Origin: Candidatus Gastranaerophilales bacterium
GTDB taxonomy: Bacteria > Cyanobacteriota > Vampirovibrionia > Gastranaerophilales > Gastranaerophilaceae
Assembly: GCA_944322885.1 (NCBI GenBank)
Contig: CALUQH010000003.1
Span: 104,779-168,778 of the forward strand
Reading direction: 5' to 3'
DNA: 64,000 nt
The position numbers were made by a program, and so were the translations under genes. Each line of letters opens with the position of its first letter. The stretch's first letter is position 1. The notes beneath the pieces are model-generated. The model was not told the DNA's origin, searched no databases, and was given only the letters and a program-made list of their open reading frames with translations. Shown here piece after piece: positions 43,313 through 53,424 of this stretch.

Positions 43313-43713
43313 TGTACAAAATAATGGCGCTTGATATAGGGACAAAACGAATAGGAGTTGCACTGAGCGACTATTTGCTTATGATTGCAAACGGTCATTC
43401 CTGTATTAACAGAGAACCGGAAAATTTGGCAATTGAAGAAATTTTAAAAATTGCAAAAGATAACAACGTACAAAAAATTGTTGTAGGTGTTCCGCTTAAT
43501 ATGGACGGAACTCATGGAGCACAGGCTCAAGATTGTAAAGAGTTTGCTTCTAAAATTTCTGATTATGAAATCATTTTTGAGGACGAAAGACTTACCTCAG
43601 AGACTGCAGAAGAAAATTTGCGATCAAAAAAAATTGACTTTAGAAAAAACAAAGGACTGGTTGATATTGAAAGTGCTTGTATTATACTGGAACAGTACCT
43701 TAGCAGAAAATAA
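43312..43713 (+). CDS. ruvX: Putative pre-16S rRNA nuclease / Holliday junction resolvase YqgF
   Basis: From the ATG at 43312 the 133-residue protein shows the RNase H-like motifs of YqgF/RuvX: ALDIGTKRIGVALSD, VVGVPLNMDG, FEDERLTSETAE and DIESACIILEQYL. Family members mature the 5' end of 16S rRNA in E. coli. The acidic residues are intact. TAATG overlap with the upstream gene indicates coupling. Confidence 0.93.
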   Translation: MYKIMALDIGTKRIGVALSDYLLMIANGHSCINREPENLAIEEILKIAKDNNVQKIVVGVPLNMDGTHGAQAQDCKEFASKISDYEIIFEDERLTSETAEENLRSKKIDFRKNKGLVDIESACIILEQYLSRK

Positions 43714-43736
43714 AAAGAAAGGATAAATTAAAAACT

Positions 43737-44003
43737 ATGGCAGATGAAGATCAAATTATTGAAACCGTTGATGAAAACGGCAATGTAATTAAATTTGAAC
43801 TATACGATATCGTAGAAGTCGACGAACAGGAATATGCACTTCTTTTATCCGTAGAAGATGAAGAAGAAAGTGATGAAGTTGTTCTTATGCGCTTAACAAA
43901 GGATGGCGAAGATTATCTTTTTGAGACAATTGATGATGACGCTGAATTTGAAAAAGTAGCAGCTTATGTAGAAAATATGGATGAAGAAGAAGACGAGGAA
44001 TAG
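43737..44003 (+). CDS. DUF1292 protein (YrzB-like)
   Basis: The 88-residue, strongly acidic protein matches DUF1292: a beta-rich core (VIKFELYDIVEVDEQEYALLL, VVLMRLTKDGEDYLFETI) ending in an Asp/Glu tail. In Firmicutes yrzB follows yrrK (ruvX), the same order as here, so the link is conserved across phyla. The function is unknown. AAAGGAT lies upstream of the ATG. Confidence 0.9.
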   Translation: MADEDQIIETVDENGNVIKFELYDIVEVDEQEYALLLSVEDEEESDEVVLMRLTKDGEDYLFETIDDDAEFEKVAAYVENMDEEEDEE

Positions 44004-44006
44004 ATT

Positions 44007-45374
44007 TTGTTTGAAAAATTTACCGAAAAAGCAGTAAATGTTGTCAGCTGTTCTCAAAATTTAGCAAAAAAAATGAATTCGGATAAAGTTTATCCTGAAC
44101 ATCTTTTGCTTGCTCTTTTTGACGAGGCTAAAGGAATTTCTTTGAAAATTTTTAAATCATATAACATTACTCATGAATCATTGTTGGATGAGATATATAA
44201 ATTAAGACAATACAAAGAATCAAATGCATCAGCAGTTATGTCTGCTCCGCTTCCATTTGATGATGATTATAAAGAAATTCTGAAAAAATCACTGGATTTG
44301 GCCAACAAATCGGGAAATCCTACAATACTTTATGAACATCTGCTTCTTTCGGTAATTTCGGACAAAAAATCAAATAATGTCAATATTCTGGAAAATTTGG
44401 GCTTTGATATTTACAAATCAAAATCTCTTATAGAAAAACTGGTTCAAAGGAAAACAAAACGTCTTTATCATCCTGAAGTTGACGAAAAACATGAAACGGA
44501 TGATAAAGCTAAAGAGACTGATAACATCTTTGATAGTGAAGAATCAACAAAAGTATTTCAGAGAGCTGTTGCAAAATTATCGGCTTCAAACTATGAAATT
44601 TTAGGCACAGAACAAATACTTTCTTCAATTCTTGAGGACAAGGACTCTGAATTAACAAAAATATTTGCGAAATATGGAGTAACAAGCGAAAATTTCGAAG
44701 ATAAGCTTGAAAAAATACAGTCAAGACAGGCTGAATATGAGGGCAGACAGATAATATTCACGCCTAATGCTTTTACTACAATGAATATGGCCCTCCAGAC
44801 AGCAAAAGAGCTTGGTTCATCAGTGGTACTGCCAGAACATATAGTTCTAGGACTTTTAAAAACAAAACGCGGAATAGCTTACGACATATTAAAAGAACTT
44901 AAAATTCCTGATGATGATCTGGCACACAGTATTATTAAACCAATAGAAAAACAAATGCCCGAAACTCTTACAATTCTTAGGCTGGCCAAAGAAGAAGCAA
45001 GACGGTTGGGAAGAAATATTGTTGGTACCGAAATGTTTTTACTCGGAATCATCGGAGAAGCTACAGGGATTGGGGCTCAAGTTCTTACAGAGCTTGAAAT
45101 TAATATTAAAGATGCAAGAGCTGTTGTGGAAAGCCTTATCGGTTTTGGGGATGAATACTATGATACTGAAATTGTATTTACAGAAAGAGCAAAAAGAGTT
45201 TTGGAAACGGCTTGGGAACTTGCTAAAAAAGACCGCAAAGATAAAATTGAATCGGCACATATGCTTCTTGCGCTGACTACAGAACCTGATTCTCTCGCAA
45301 TGAAAGCGCTTGAACAGCTGGGAGTTGATGCGGTTGAAATAAAAGAAGGAGTAAAAAAATTTCAAGAGGCTTAG
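44007..45374 (+). CDS. Clp_N-repeat protein without AAA+ domains
   Basis: The 455-residue protein is made only of ClpA/ClpC N-terminal repeats. I count about six helical repeats (pairs near 2-150, 173-310 and 317-455), with typical phrases VYPEHLLLALFDEAKG, SSVVLPEHIVLGLLKTKRG, RNIVGTEMFLLGIIGEATGIG and KIESAHMLLAL. ClpC N-domains bind substrates and adaptors such as McsB or MecA. There is no Walker A or B motif. It may act as a substrate sponge or adaptor for Clp proteases. The start is TTG, with GAGG about ten bases upstream. The stop abuts tilS. Confidence 0.88.
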   Translation: MFEKFTEKAVNVVSCSQNLAKKMNSDKVYPEHLLLALFDEAKGISLKIFKSYNITHESLLDEIYKLRQYKESNASAVMSAPLPFDDDYKEILKKSLDLANKSGNPTILYEHLLLSVISDKKSNNVNILENLGFDIYKSKSLIEKLVQRKTKRLYHPEVDEKHETDDKAKETDNIFDSEESTKVFQRAVAKLSASNYEILGTEQILSSILEDKDSELTKIFAKYGVTSENFEDKLEKIQSRQAEYEGRQIIFTPNAFTTMNMALQTAKELGSSVVLPEHIVLGLLKTKRGIAYDILKELKIPDDDLAHSIIKPIEKQMPETLTILRLAKEEARRLGRNIVGTEMFLLGIIGEATGIGAQVLTELEINIKDARAVVESLIGFGDEYYDTEIVFTERAKRVLETAWELAKKDRKDKIESAHMLLALTTEPDSLAMKALEQLGVDAVEIKEGVKKFQEA

Positions 45375-46658
45375 GTGATTACAAACAAAGTTGAAGACTT
45401 TATAAAAAAATATAATCTAACAGGCACATTTATCGTTGCATTTTCCGGCGGATACGATTCAATGTGCCTGTTAGATATTCTGAACAAATCAGGTTACAAT
45501 ATTGTGGCTGCACACCTAAATCATAATTGGCGCGGGAAAGAAAGTTTTGACGAAGCAGAAAATTGCTTGGAATTTACAAAACAGAATAATATTCAATTCT
45601 ATTCGGAGACTCTCGGCAGTGATATTGAAAAAACAGAAACCGCAGCAAGAAAGGCCAGATATGACTTTTTCAAAAGATGCGCAAAAAAATTTAATTCTAA
45701 AGTTGTATTTACTGCACATAACTTTGATGACAATGCGGAAACCGTCCTGTACAGAATTATAAAAGGTACGGGGACAATCGGGCTTCAGGGAATTTCAGAG
45801 CACAGAGATATATTTTACAGACCTCTTTTAAATGTTACAAGAGAAGAAATAGAAAAGTACTGCCAAAGAAATAATTTAACCCCGAATGTTGACAGCTCAA
45901 ATTATAATACAAATTATAAGAGAAATTTCATAAGGCACAAAATTATGCCGCTTTTAAGGGAAATTAATCCAAAGGTTAAAGATGCTCTAAATACCCTTAG
46001 TGCAATTTCAAGGGATGACAACACACTTATCGACAGATATTTGCCTGAAAATATTTTGCAAGCGTCTGATATTGAACAAAAAAGAATTATATACAAAATT
46101 TTAAACACATATAATATTGATTATGACAAGAAAAAAATCGACAATATCCAAAAATTTTTGGCAGAAAATAAAAAAGCAAAATCTGGTAAGACAATATCAT
46201 TAGCGGAAGATTTATGGCTTTTTGTAAGCAGCAAAAAAGTAGAAGTTATTACAAAATCCGAAAAAAATCCAGAAGAAATTGAAATTAAGGATATCGGGGA
46301 GTACTATTTTGGTGAATACATATTTTCTATAGCAGAAACTGATGACACCCCTGAAATATTTCCTGAAGACAGCGAATTAAAAGCTTATATAGAAACCGAT
46401 ACAATCGATTTTACTCTAAGATACAGAAAAGACGGAGATAAAATATTCCCGCTTGGAGCAGGCGGTTCGCAAAAACTAAAAAAATATCTTAACGAAAAAA
46501 AAATTCCGCCGCATGAAAAAGATAAAATTATTTTACTATGCAACAAAGATGAAGTTATGTGGGCTGGAGGAATAGGATTAAGTGATAAAATAAAGGTTGT
46601 TAATAAACCCACGCATGTTATAACGTTAAAAAAAGAGGTAGGTTATGGATATAAATAA
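45375..46658 (+). CDS. tilS: tRNA(Ile)-lysidine synthase
   Basis: The 427-residue protein carries the PP-loop FSGGYDSMCLL, then HLNHNWRG, TAHNFDDNAETVL and NYKRNFIRHKIMPLL, and a C-terminal TilS domain ending in PTHVITLKK. It converts the CAU anticodon cytidine of tRNA-Ile2 to lysidine so that AUA is read as Ile. The start is GTG directly after the preceding stop. It overlaps hpt by 14 bases. The tilS-hpt order is conserved in Firmicutes, where ftsH follows; here a kinase does. Confidence 0.95.
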   Translation: MITNKVEDFIKKYNLTGTFIVAFSGGYDSMCLLDILNKSGYNIVAAHLNHNWRGKESFDEAENCLEFTKQNNIQFYSETLGSDIEKTETAARKARYDFFKRCAKKFNSKVVFTAHNFDDNAETVLYRIIKGTGTIGLQGISEHRDIFYRPLLNVTREEIEKYCQRNNLTPNVDSSNYNTNYKRNFIRHKIMPLLREINPKVKDALNTLSAISRDDNTLIDRYLPENILQASDIEQKRIIYKILNTYNIDYDKKKIDNIQKFLAENKKAKSGKTISLAEDLWLFVSSKKVEVITKSEKNPEEIEIKDIGEYYFGEYIFSIAETDDTPEIFPEDSELKAYIETDTIDFTLRYRKDGDKIFPLGAGGSQKLKKYLNEKKIPPHEKDKIILLCNKDEVMWAGGIGLSDKIKVVNKPTHVITLKKEVGYGYK

Positions 46659-47184
46659 TTTAAAAGTTTTATTTACTGAAGAACAAATTCAAACAAGAAT
46701 AAAAGAGCTTGCAAATGAAATGAATAAATTTTATGGTAATGAAGAAGTTTATGCGGTATGTGTTCTTAAAGGAGCTGTTATGTTTGCAACAGATCTAGTA
46801 AAATCTTTAAGCATGCCTGTTAAAATGGAATTTATACGGTTATCCAGTTATAACGGAGGGACAACCACATCAGGAAAGGTTAATGCGGTTGATATTTCGC
46901 TCCCTGATTTAAATGAGAAAAATGTTTTAATAATTGAAGACATTGTTGATACGGGGCTTACTGCAAAATTTTTGCTTGATTTCATGAACTGTAATTTTCA
47001 CACCAAATCAACAAAATTCTGCTCGCTGCTTGATAAAAAAGTGGCAAGGGTTACCGATGTTGAACCGGATTATTACGGCTTTGAAGTAGATGATAAATTT
47101 TTGATAGGTTACGGACTTGACTATGACGGCTACTACAGAAACCTTACTTATATAGGTTATACAGACAAATCCGAACTGGAGTAA
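46645..47184 (+). CDS. hpt: Hypoxanthine phosphoribosyltransferase
   Basis: The 179-residue protein has the PRPP loop VLIIEDIVDTGLTAKFLL, VCVLKGAVMFATDLV and the C-terminal YGFEVDDKFLIGYGLDY. It salvages hypoxanthine and guanine to IMP and GMP. The start lies inside the tilS end, with AGAGGT upstream. Confidence 0.96.
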   Translation: MDINNLKVLFTEEQIQTRIKELANEMNKFYGNEEVYAVCVLKGAVMFATDLVKSLSMPVKMEFIRLSSYNGGTTTSGKVNAVDISLPDLNEKNVLIIEDIVDTGLTAKFLLDFMNCNFHTKSTKFCSLLDKKVARVTDVEPDYYGFEVDDKFLIGYGLDYDGYYRNLTYIGYTDKSELE

Positions 47185-47189
47185 TTGCA

Positions 47190-48290
47190 TTGGATAAATT
47201 TGAAAAATTTACACAAATTATAAACAATATCTATAATACTGACATTGAAAATAATTTTTCCGAGCAAATTTTTATATTACTAAAAAATGTAATTGAATTT
47301 ACTTCAGGCTATATATTCTTTCTTAATCCAGAAAGACTTGAATATTCATTTAATCCTCAGGCGAACTGTATTAAAGATATTCAACAGCCATACATAAAAG
47401 AAAATCTGAAATTCAAAAATTCCTTATTCGGAGTTGTAATTTTAACCGGTAATAATTTTGCACAGGATGATAAGAAAATATTTAATGCATTTGCTTCCAT
47501 ATTAGCCAACATTATAAAGGACATTGAACTTAAAAAGGTTATAAAAATGCAGATAGAAGCCTTACAGCAGGCATACGTCGATGTTCACAAAAATAGTGAA
47601 AAAATTAAAGAAGCAGATAAGCTTAAAACAAAATTTTTATCAAATATAACTCATGAATTAAGAACACCGCTGACATCGATACTCGGATTTTCGGAACTTT
47701 TAAGTAATGAATTTGCTGGCAAATTAAACAAAAAACAAAAAGATTATGTAAATGATATAAAAATATCAAGCATTAATCTTCTGGGGATGATTAACGAAAT
47801 TCTTGATATGTCCAAAATTGAAGCAAATTTAATGAAGTTGAACCTGCAAAAATTTTATGTATCAACAGCTATTAATGAAGTTGTAAATACATTAGCACCA
47901 CTCATTATGAAAAAAAATATACAATTTAATAAATTCATTAACTGTGAAGAAATTACTGCTGATTATCAAAAATTTCAGCAAATACTATTTAATTTACTCG
48001 GGAACGCAATAAAATTCACACCGGAAAACGGTAAAATTTCTATAACTGCATCAAAAAACAAAAACTTTTTTTTGTTATCCGTCAAAGATAACGGTATAGG
48101 GATTGACAAAAAACTACATAAAAAAATATTTAAACGTTTTGAACAAGCAGAAAAATCCGGAGAAAATTCAACAGGATTGGGCCTTGCGATAACAATGGAG
48201 TTTGTAAAACTGCATAAAGGGAAAATTACTCTTAAAAGTGAAAAAAACAAAGGTTCCGAATTTATTGTATCATTACCCCAGAATACTTAA
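47190..48290 (+). CDS. Soluble sensor histidine kinase
   Basis: The 366-residue protein starts with TTG, five bases after the hpt stop. Residues 1-110 look like a GAF-type sensor (SGYIFFLNPE). A coiled coil follows, then HisKA (FLSNITHELRTPLTSILGFSELL), N-box NLLGNAIKFTPENG, G1 DNGIGIDKK and G2 STGLGLAITMEF. No membrane helix is present. No response regulator is adjacent, so it is an orphan kinase within a housekeeping operon. Confidence 0.93.
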   Translation: MDKFEKFTQIINNIYNTDIENNFSEQIFILLKNVIEFTSGYIFFLNPERLEYSFNPQANCIKDIQQPYIKENLKFKNSLFGVVILTGNNFAQDDKKIFNAFASILANIIKDIELKKVIKMQIEALQQAYVDVHKNSEKIKEADKLKTKFLSNITHELRTPLTSILGFSELLSNEFAGKLNKKQKDYVNDIKISSINLLGMINEILDMSKIEANLMKLNLQKFYVSTAINEVVNTLAPLIMKKNIQFNKFINCEEITADYQKFQQILFNLLGNAIKFTPENGKISITASKNKNFFLLSVKDNGIGIDKKLHKKIFKRFEQAEKSGENSTGLGLAITMEFVKLHKGKITLKSEKNKGSEFIVSLPQNT

Positions 48291-48346
48291 TAATATTGAT
48301 TTTCTTATATAATATGCTATACTCATTAAAAAGAGGGCTTTGAAGT

Positions 48347-49063
48347 ATGGCATCAATAAAGGACGCATTTGAAGAATCTTTTCATGATCATCATGCACTT
48401 ACAAAATATTTTATATTTGCAATACCGGTATATTACTGTGTAGATTTATACAGTAAAAACGATAATAACTTTTGGGCTGTTAGTGCCGCGGTATTTATAC
48501 TCCTGTTTGGATTTATGATAAAATGCACTTCAAACGTAAGAAATGGAAAAAATTATGTCCTGCCTTCTTTTAATATCATTTCAATGTTTTGGGATGGAAT
48601 AAAAGGTCTGGTGGCACTCGGGCCTATTATTGCAATATGCTCATGGCTGGGGGGTACTACAGGTAAGTTTTTAAGTGAATATTTTCCCGATCCCGCTTCA
48701 ATGAGAGTGTGGTATTTTATTATATGGGGACTTTTGGTATCTATTATGATGACAGGATATTTATGTTATGCCAGAAATTTTAAAATTTCTGATGCATATA
48801 ATATTAAGACAATATGGAATTCATGCGTAGATGTATTTGCTGGAGTGTTATTTATGATACCGCAAATTCTTCTTGTAAACGCGATTATAGCAGGCCCAAT
48901 CACTTATATTATATGGCTGTTTTTTGGAATTCCGCATCCTATAGCGGTATTTTTCTGGAGTATGTGTCTTATATTAAATCTTTCAATAACCGGTCATTAC
49001 CTTGCACAGGTTGATTATGAGGCTATTGCGGGTGATGAAAAAGAAAAAGACAGAATTATTTAG
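48347..49063 (+). CDS. DUF4013-like membrane protein
   Basis: The 238-residue protein has five or six hydrophobic segments (for example 23-60, 86-112, 125-148 and 160-215) and resembles DUF4013 proteins, with a conserved N-terminal amphipathic part and [21 protein letters not shown]. The function is unknown. It ends the plus-strand cluster and overlaps the 3' end of convergent uvrB by eight bases. Confidence 0.8.
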   Translation: MASIKDAFEESFHDHHALTKYFIFAIPVYYCVDLYSKNDNNFWAVSAAVFILLFGFMIKCTSNVRNGKNYVLPSFNIISMFWDGIKGLVALGPIIAICSWLGGTTGKFLSEYFPDPASMRVWYFIIWGLLVSIMMTGYLCYARNFKISDAYNIKTIWNSCVDVFAGVLFMIPQILLVNAIIAGPITYIIWLFFGIPHPIAVFFWSMCLILNLSITGHYLAQVDYEAIAGDEKEKDRII

Positions 49064-51041
49064 CCATTTCCCTTAATTTTTTCAGCTTGTCACGAATTTC
49101 AGCAGCGCGTTCAAAGTCAAGGATTTTTGCAGCTTTGTGCATATCTTTTTCAAGTTTGTCAATCAATTTTGGTAAATCTTTCTTTTCAATATTCATTTCA
49201 ACCATTTCTTCCGCAACAATATCTTCAAGATCCCGATAGCTTGCAACAAGCGAAAGAAGATTATTTTCAATCGGTTTCTTGATAGTTTGCGGGATTATGC
49301 CGTATTTTTTATTGTAATCAAGCTGTATTTTTCGGCGTCTTTCTGTTTCTGATATTGCTTTTTCCATAGATTCCGTCATTCTGTCAGCATACATAATAAC
49401 TTCACCGCATGCATTACGTGCCGCACGGCCTATAGTCTGAATAAGACTTGTTTCTGAACGCAAAAAACCTTCTTTATCGGCATCCATAATCGCAACAAGT
49501 GAAACTTCAGGTATGTCAAGCCCTTCTCTTAAAAGGTTAACACCAATCAAAACATCAAATTCGCCCAGTCTTAAATCTCTTAGAATTTCAACACGTTCTA
49601 GAGATTGGATTTCACTGTGAAGATATCTGACTTTTATACCTTCCTGAATAAAGAAATCCGTCAAATCTTCCGCCATTCTTTTTGTTAAAGTCGTAATAAG
49701 TACACGTTCATTTTTATCCGTACGTTTTTGAATTTCCTTTTTCAAATCTTCAATCTGCGATTCAATAGGTCTTACAGAGATTTTTGGATCAACAAGACCT
49801 GTCGGTCTGATAATCTGTTCAACAATCTGAGCGGAAGTCTTTCTCTCAAACTCTCCAGGAGTTGCTGAAATATAAATTTTCTGGTGAACTTTTTTGAAAA
49901 ATTCATCATTTTTTAAGGGTCTGTTATCTCTTGCACAAGGGAGCCTGAAACCATATTGAATCAACGTATCTTTTCTTGACGCATCACCATGATACATTCC
50001 TTTCAGCTGAGGAAGAGTTACATGGGATTCATCAATTACAGTTAAAAAATCACCCTGAAAATAGTCAAGTAATGTGGCAGGAGCAGATCCGGGCGGCCGC
50101 CTTTCAATTATTCTTGAATAATTTTCAATTCCTGAGCAGTAACCCATTTCTTTTATCATTTCAATATCATACTTAACACGCTGTTCAAGTCTTTGTGCCT
50201 CAACTATTTTATTTTCGGCATTAAGCACCACAAGCCGCTGCTGTAATTCTTTTCTTATCAAATCAATTGTTTCATCTACATTTTCATCATAAGAAAGATA
50301 GTGAACAGCCGGATAAATAACCACTTTGGAAGGTGATTCAAGAATTTCGCCTGTTACATTATCAATTCTTACAATCTTTTCGATTTCATCTCCAAAGAAA
50401 TAAATTCGTGTCACAATCTTTTCATAAGCAGGCATTATCTCGACAATATCACCTCTTGCCCTAAATGTTGAACGTTCTAAAACTAAATCATTTCTTGTAT
50501 ACTGAACACTGACAAGATGCTTAAGTAAATCATCACGAGCAACTTCATCCCCGACATTTAATTCAACAGAACCTTTAAAATAATTCTCAGGAAGGCCCAA
50601 GCCGTAAATACAACTTACAGAAGCAACAATTATTACGTCATTACGCTCGTAAAGACTACGGGTCGAATTGTGTCTTAATCTGTCTATTTCTTCATTTATT
50701 GAAGCAGATTTTTCTATAAATGTATCGGTTCTCGGAATATACGCTTCAGGCTGGTAGTAATCATAGTAACTGATAAAATACTCAACCGCATTATCAGGAA
50801 AGAGTTCTTTAAATTCATTATAAAGCTGAGCAGCCAGCGTTTTGTTGTGTGCAATAATAAGAGTAGGCTTCTGAATTCGCTCTATAACATTTGCAATTGT
50901 GAAAGTTTTTCCGGAACCTGTTATTCCCAGCAATGTTTGAGCATCATCACCATTTTCGAGTCCTTCAACAAGCTGTTCTATAGCTTTTGGCTGATCACCT
51001 GCCGGTTTATATTTCGACGATATTTTAAATTTCCGTTTCAT
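49056..51041 (-). CDS. uvrB: Excinuclease ABC subunit B
   Basis: The 661-residue protein has Walker [16 protein letters not shown], the beta-hairpin region [20 protein letters not shown], helicase motifs [11 protein letters not shown] and [19 protein letters not shown], and the C-terminal UVR domain for UvrC contact. UvrB verifies DNA damage in nucleotide excision repair. I start at 51041 ([20 protein letters not shown]). TATAAT followed by six T precedes this ATG, so the mRNA appears leaderless. Confidence 0.97.
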   Translation of the reverse strand: MKRKFKISSKYKPAGDQPKAIEQLVEGLENGDDAQTLLGITGSGKTFTIANVIERIQKPTLIIAHNKTLAAQLYNEFKELFPDNAVEYFISYYDYYQPEAYIPRTDTFIEKSASINEEIDRLRHNSTRSLYERNDVIIVASVSCIYGLGLPENYFKGSVELNVGDEVARDDLLKHLVSVQYTRNDLVLERSTFRARGDIVEIMPAYEKIVTRIYFFGDEIEKIVRIDNVTGEILESPSKVVIYPAVHYLSYDENVDETIDLIRKELQQRLVVLNAENKIVEAQRLEQRVKYDIEMIKEMGYCSGIENYSRIIERRPPGSAPATLLDYFQGDFLTVIDESHVTLPQLKGMYHGDASRKDTLIQYGFRLPCARDNRPLKNDEFFKKVHQKIYISATPGEFERKTSAQIVEQIIRPTGLVDPKISVRPIESQIEDLKKEIQKRTDKNERVLITTLTKRMAEDLTDFFIQEGIKVRYLHSEIQSLERVEILRDLRLGEFDVLIGVNLLREGLDIPEVSLVAIMDADKEGFLRSETSLIQTIGRAARNACGEVIMYADRMTESMEKAISETERRRKIQLDYNKKYGIIPQTIKKPIENNLLSLVASYRDLEDIVAEEMVEMNIEKKDLPKLIDKLEKDMHKAAKILDFERAAEIRDKLKKLREMAK

Positions 51042-51047
51042 AAAAAA

Positions 51048-51053
51048 ATTATA
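51048..51053 (-). promoter_or_regulatory. -10 box TATAAT, six bases before the uvrB ATG
   Basis: The minus strand reads TATAAT, TTTTTT, ATG with no RBS between. Confidence 0.6.
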
Positions 51054-51133
51054 ACCTAATATAAAAATAGTAGCAAAAAAATTTTTTGACAAACGTATAT
51101 ATATTTGCGAAAATTAAACACAAGGTAAAAAAG

Positions 51134-52168
51134 TTGATAACACCCGTATTTCAAAGTCAAAATAATATATCCGGAGAAAAGAAAAACAAATACAAAGATC
51201 CCCTAAATCAAGGCTTTTTTGTAGCTTTATCCAACTCGAATGAAATAGGAACGGCAATTTCAGATATTGCACCTAGGCTTGGCGCTGCTCTGTGGATTCC
51301 GACTTTTATGTACTTAGGAGCAGATATTTATGACAAATACAAAAATGATAAAGATAATTATGACCCCAGCGGAAAACGTGCTTTTAAAAGAGCTGTTTAT
51401 CAAGCGCTTACATCCGTAGTAGCAATGCCGGCAGCAATCATTTTAGGTAAATACATAATTTCGCCAATCGGCAAACTTGATAAAACAAAAGTTTCCGGAA
51501 ATACAAAAGATGCAATATACAGGCACACAAGAGATATAATTTCGCAAGCCCACGGGCATGCTTTTAAAAACTATGATAACTTTAAGAAAGTTATACTGAC
51601 AACTCTGGAAAACACTATAAACAGCAGAAAAAATGATAAAAAAACAAGCAATATATTCAGCAGATTATATAAAAAAATATTTACCGAAAGATACCAGCTT
51701 TTAAGCAATGATGAGAAAAAAATTTTAAAATTTGCAGAACAAAATGCTAAAAATACATTTGAAATTTTTGAAGCATTAAAAAAGAATGATGCCAAAAATG
51801 TTCCTAAAAAAATTTTAAATAAATATAATAAAATGCTACCCAAAATGAAAGAAATGTATCATGAAGCAGATTACTCATATCAAGCTACAAGAAATGCCCT
51901 AATGGATTATCAGACATCGCTTATTTTTAAAAACAAACTTCTTAAAACAATAAGCGGTATTACAGTATTATTTTTATTAACAAAGCCTATTAATGATTTT
52001 GTTGATAAACAAATTATGAAAAAAGTAATCAATCCCGGCATCGATCAAATTGCAAAAGTTTCTGTAAATGATTCAAGGCTAAAAAAAATATTTAACGATA
52101 TGGTAAATAAATCATCTATTCAGAACGGTAAAAACGGGAATACATTGACCCTCCCTGAGAAATTATAG
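51134..52168 (+). CDS. Hypothetical protein with two hydrophobic segments
   Basis: I start at TTG 51134, where AAGG lies about eight bases upstream; the open frame reaches back to 51086. The 344-residue product has a short polar N-terminus (ITPVFQSQNNISGEKK), a hydrophobic part near 45-110 (AALWIPTFMYLGADIY, VVAMPAAIILGKYII), a long Lys/Asn-rich helical middle and another hydrophobic stretch (ISGITVLFLLTKPIND). It is probably membrane associated. No family is recognised. Its 3' end overlaps the convergent cpaF-like gene by 53 bases. Confidence 0.65.
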   Translation: MITPVFQSQNNISGEKKNKYKDPLNQGFFVALSNSNEIGTAISDIAPRLGAALWIPTFMYLGADIYDKYKNDKDNYDPSGKRAFKRAVYQALTSVVAMPAAIILGKYIISPIGKLDKTKVSGNTKDAIYRHTRDIISQAHGHAFKNYDNFKKVILTTLENTINSRKNDKKTSNIFSRLYKKIFTERYQLLSNDEKKILKFAEQNAKNTFEIFEALKKNDAKNVPKKILNKYNKMLPKMKEMYHEADYSYQATRNALMDYQTSLIFKNKLLKTISGITVLFLLTKPINDFVDKQIMKKVINPGIDQIAKVSVNDSRLKKIFNDMVNKSSIQNGKNGNTLTLPEKL

Positions 52169-53420
52169 AACCTGCTCTTATTGAGGTCAAAGGCTGAGGG
52201 ATATCTGTAATATATTGACCATCAACTAATTTTGCGACAGTCTTAACAGATAAAGCAAGAGTTCGCGCAGGTTTTAATTCAACAACGGAAGTAACCTTAC
52301 AAGAACCGTCATTAACCTTATTAATCTGTACAATATAATCATAATCAGTCAATACCTTTTGTTTTGCATATTTTTCAGGTAAAGACTGCCCGGAAATAAA
52401 AGCGGAAACAAGCTTGGTTATTGCAGACTCAACAGATGAAGCGCGTAATGTAATTACAGACCCCTTCTTTTCCGATATATCCGTTACAGGATAATTTAAA
52501 TCAGCAAATATTAGTTCCGGAGCAATCTGCAATATGTTTGAAATAAGAATATCAGTTTGTTCTTTACTATCCGGGAGAATAAATTTCAGCAAATTATCAC
52601 CCTTCACTGATAATTGCGGATATTTTTCCAAAATTGCAAAGCGTTTGTTGGTCTTTAAAGCATTTATTAAAACACTTAAAAAGAACGTTTTGCATGAATT
52701 TATTTCGCCCGAAATAACAATATTTTTACCCTCAGAAAGCGAGTATACCAAAAAGTCAAACACTTCCTTTGAGGTTATATTTTTTTCAAAAAAAGTTTCA
52801 ATGTTAGGTTCTAAAGGCTTATAAATAGCAATATTTATACCATTTTGACTGACAGGCGGAAAAATTATTGCTATAGAATATTTTTCATCTTTTAAATTCC
52901 AAATATATTTTGACTTGTCAAATTCTACTCCGCACAATTTAAAAATATTGTTTACAACTATATTTAGCTGTTTTTCTGAAAGTGTCATTTCCGTATTTAA
53001 AATTTTGCCCTCAATATCAATATGGACATTTCCGGAACCATTTACAAACACAGATGAGACATTGTCGCGTGAAAGTAAATAATCAAGTTTGCCAAAGCCG
53101 GATACTGACTCATGCAATCTTTTGGTTAGTTCTTCTCTTTGGACTTCAGTTGCAGTGTAATTTTTCAGATTTAAATAATTATCAACAAAACTTCTGATTA
53201 ATTCTCTCTGTTTCAAATCGCTATATTCAAACCAGAAAGGAGTTGAATCAATTTTGTTTAATAAAGCCGACTGTAAATCCGGTTCCACACCGTTCAAATC
53301 AAAAAATTTTTCACTGGCCTTTTCTCTTTTCACAAGAGGTACTGTGTCTTTATTCTCCTTCTGTTCAATTATATTATCTTTCTTTTTAAATCTATCGCTT
53401 AGTTTGCTGCTCTTTAACAA
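52116..53420 (-). CDS. CpaF/TadA-like secretion ATPase, degenerate
   Basis: The layout is that of CpaF: an N-terminal helical part (LTKRLHESVSGFGKLDYLL, VSSVFVNGSGNVHID), then an ATPase core. Key motifs are altered. Walker A reads SGEINSCKTF where G(4x)GK(T/S) is expected, so the glycine before Lys is Cys. The Walker B and catalytic Glu region is ELIFADLNYP. The HxN histidine box reads TLRASS. It is likely a weak or inactive ATPase with a structural or regulatory role. I use TTG 53420 just after the CpaE stop; a GTG at 53468 would overlap cpaE by 44 bases. Confidence 0.75.
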   Translation of the reverse strand: MLKSSKLSDRFKKKDNIIEQKENKDTVPLVKREKASEKFFDLNGVEPDLQSALLNKIDSTPFWFEYSDLKQRELIRSFVDNYLNLKNYTATEVQREELTKRLHESVSGFGKLDYLLSRDNVSSVFVNGSGNVHIDIEGKILNTEMTLSEKQLNIVVNNIFKLCGVEFDKSKYIWNLKDEKYSIAIIFPPVSQNGINIAIYKPLEPNIETFFEKNITSKEVFDFLVYSLSEGKNIVISGEINSCKTFFLSVLINALKTNKRFAILEKYPQLSVKGDNLLKFILPDSKEQTDILISNILQIAPELIFADLNYPVTDISEKKGSVITLRASSVESAITKLVSAFISGQSLPEKYAKQKVLTDYDYIVQINKVNDGSCKVTSVVELKPARTLALSVKTVAKLVDGQYITDIPQPLTSIRAGSIISQGGSMYSRFYRSE

Positions 53421-53424
53421 TTTT

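Noticed and set aside
51086..51114. TTGACA at 51086 as the -35 box of the 51134 gene
   Set aside because: At spacings of 16-18 bases only CGAAAA, GAAAAT or AAAATT would serve as -10, so the promoter is not convincing and I left it out.
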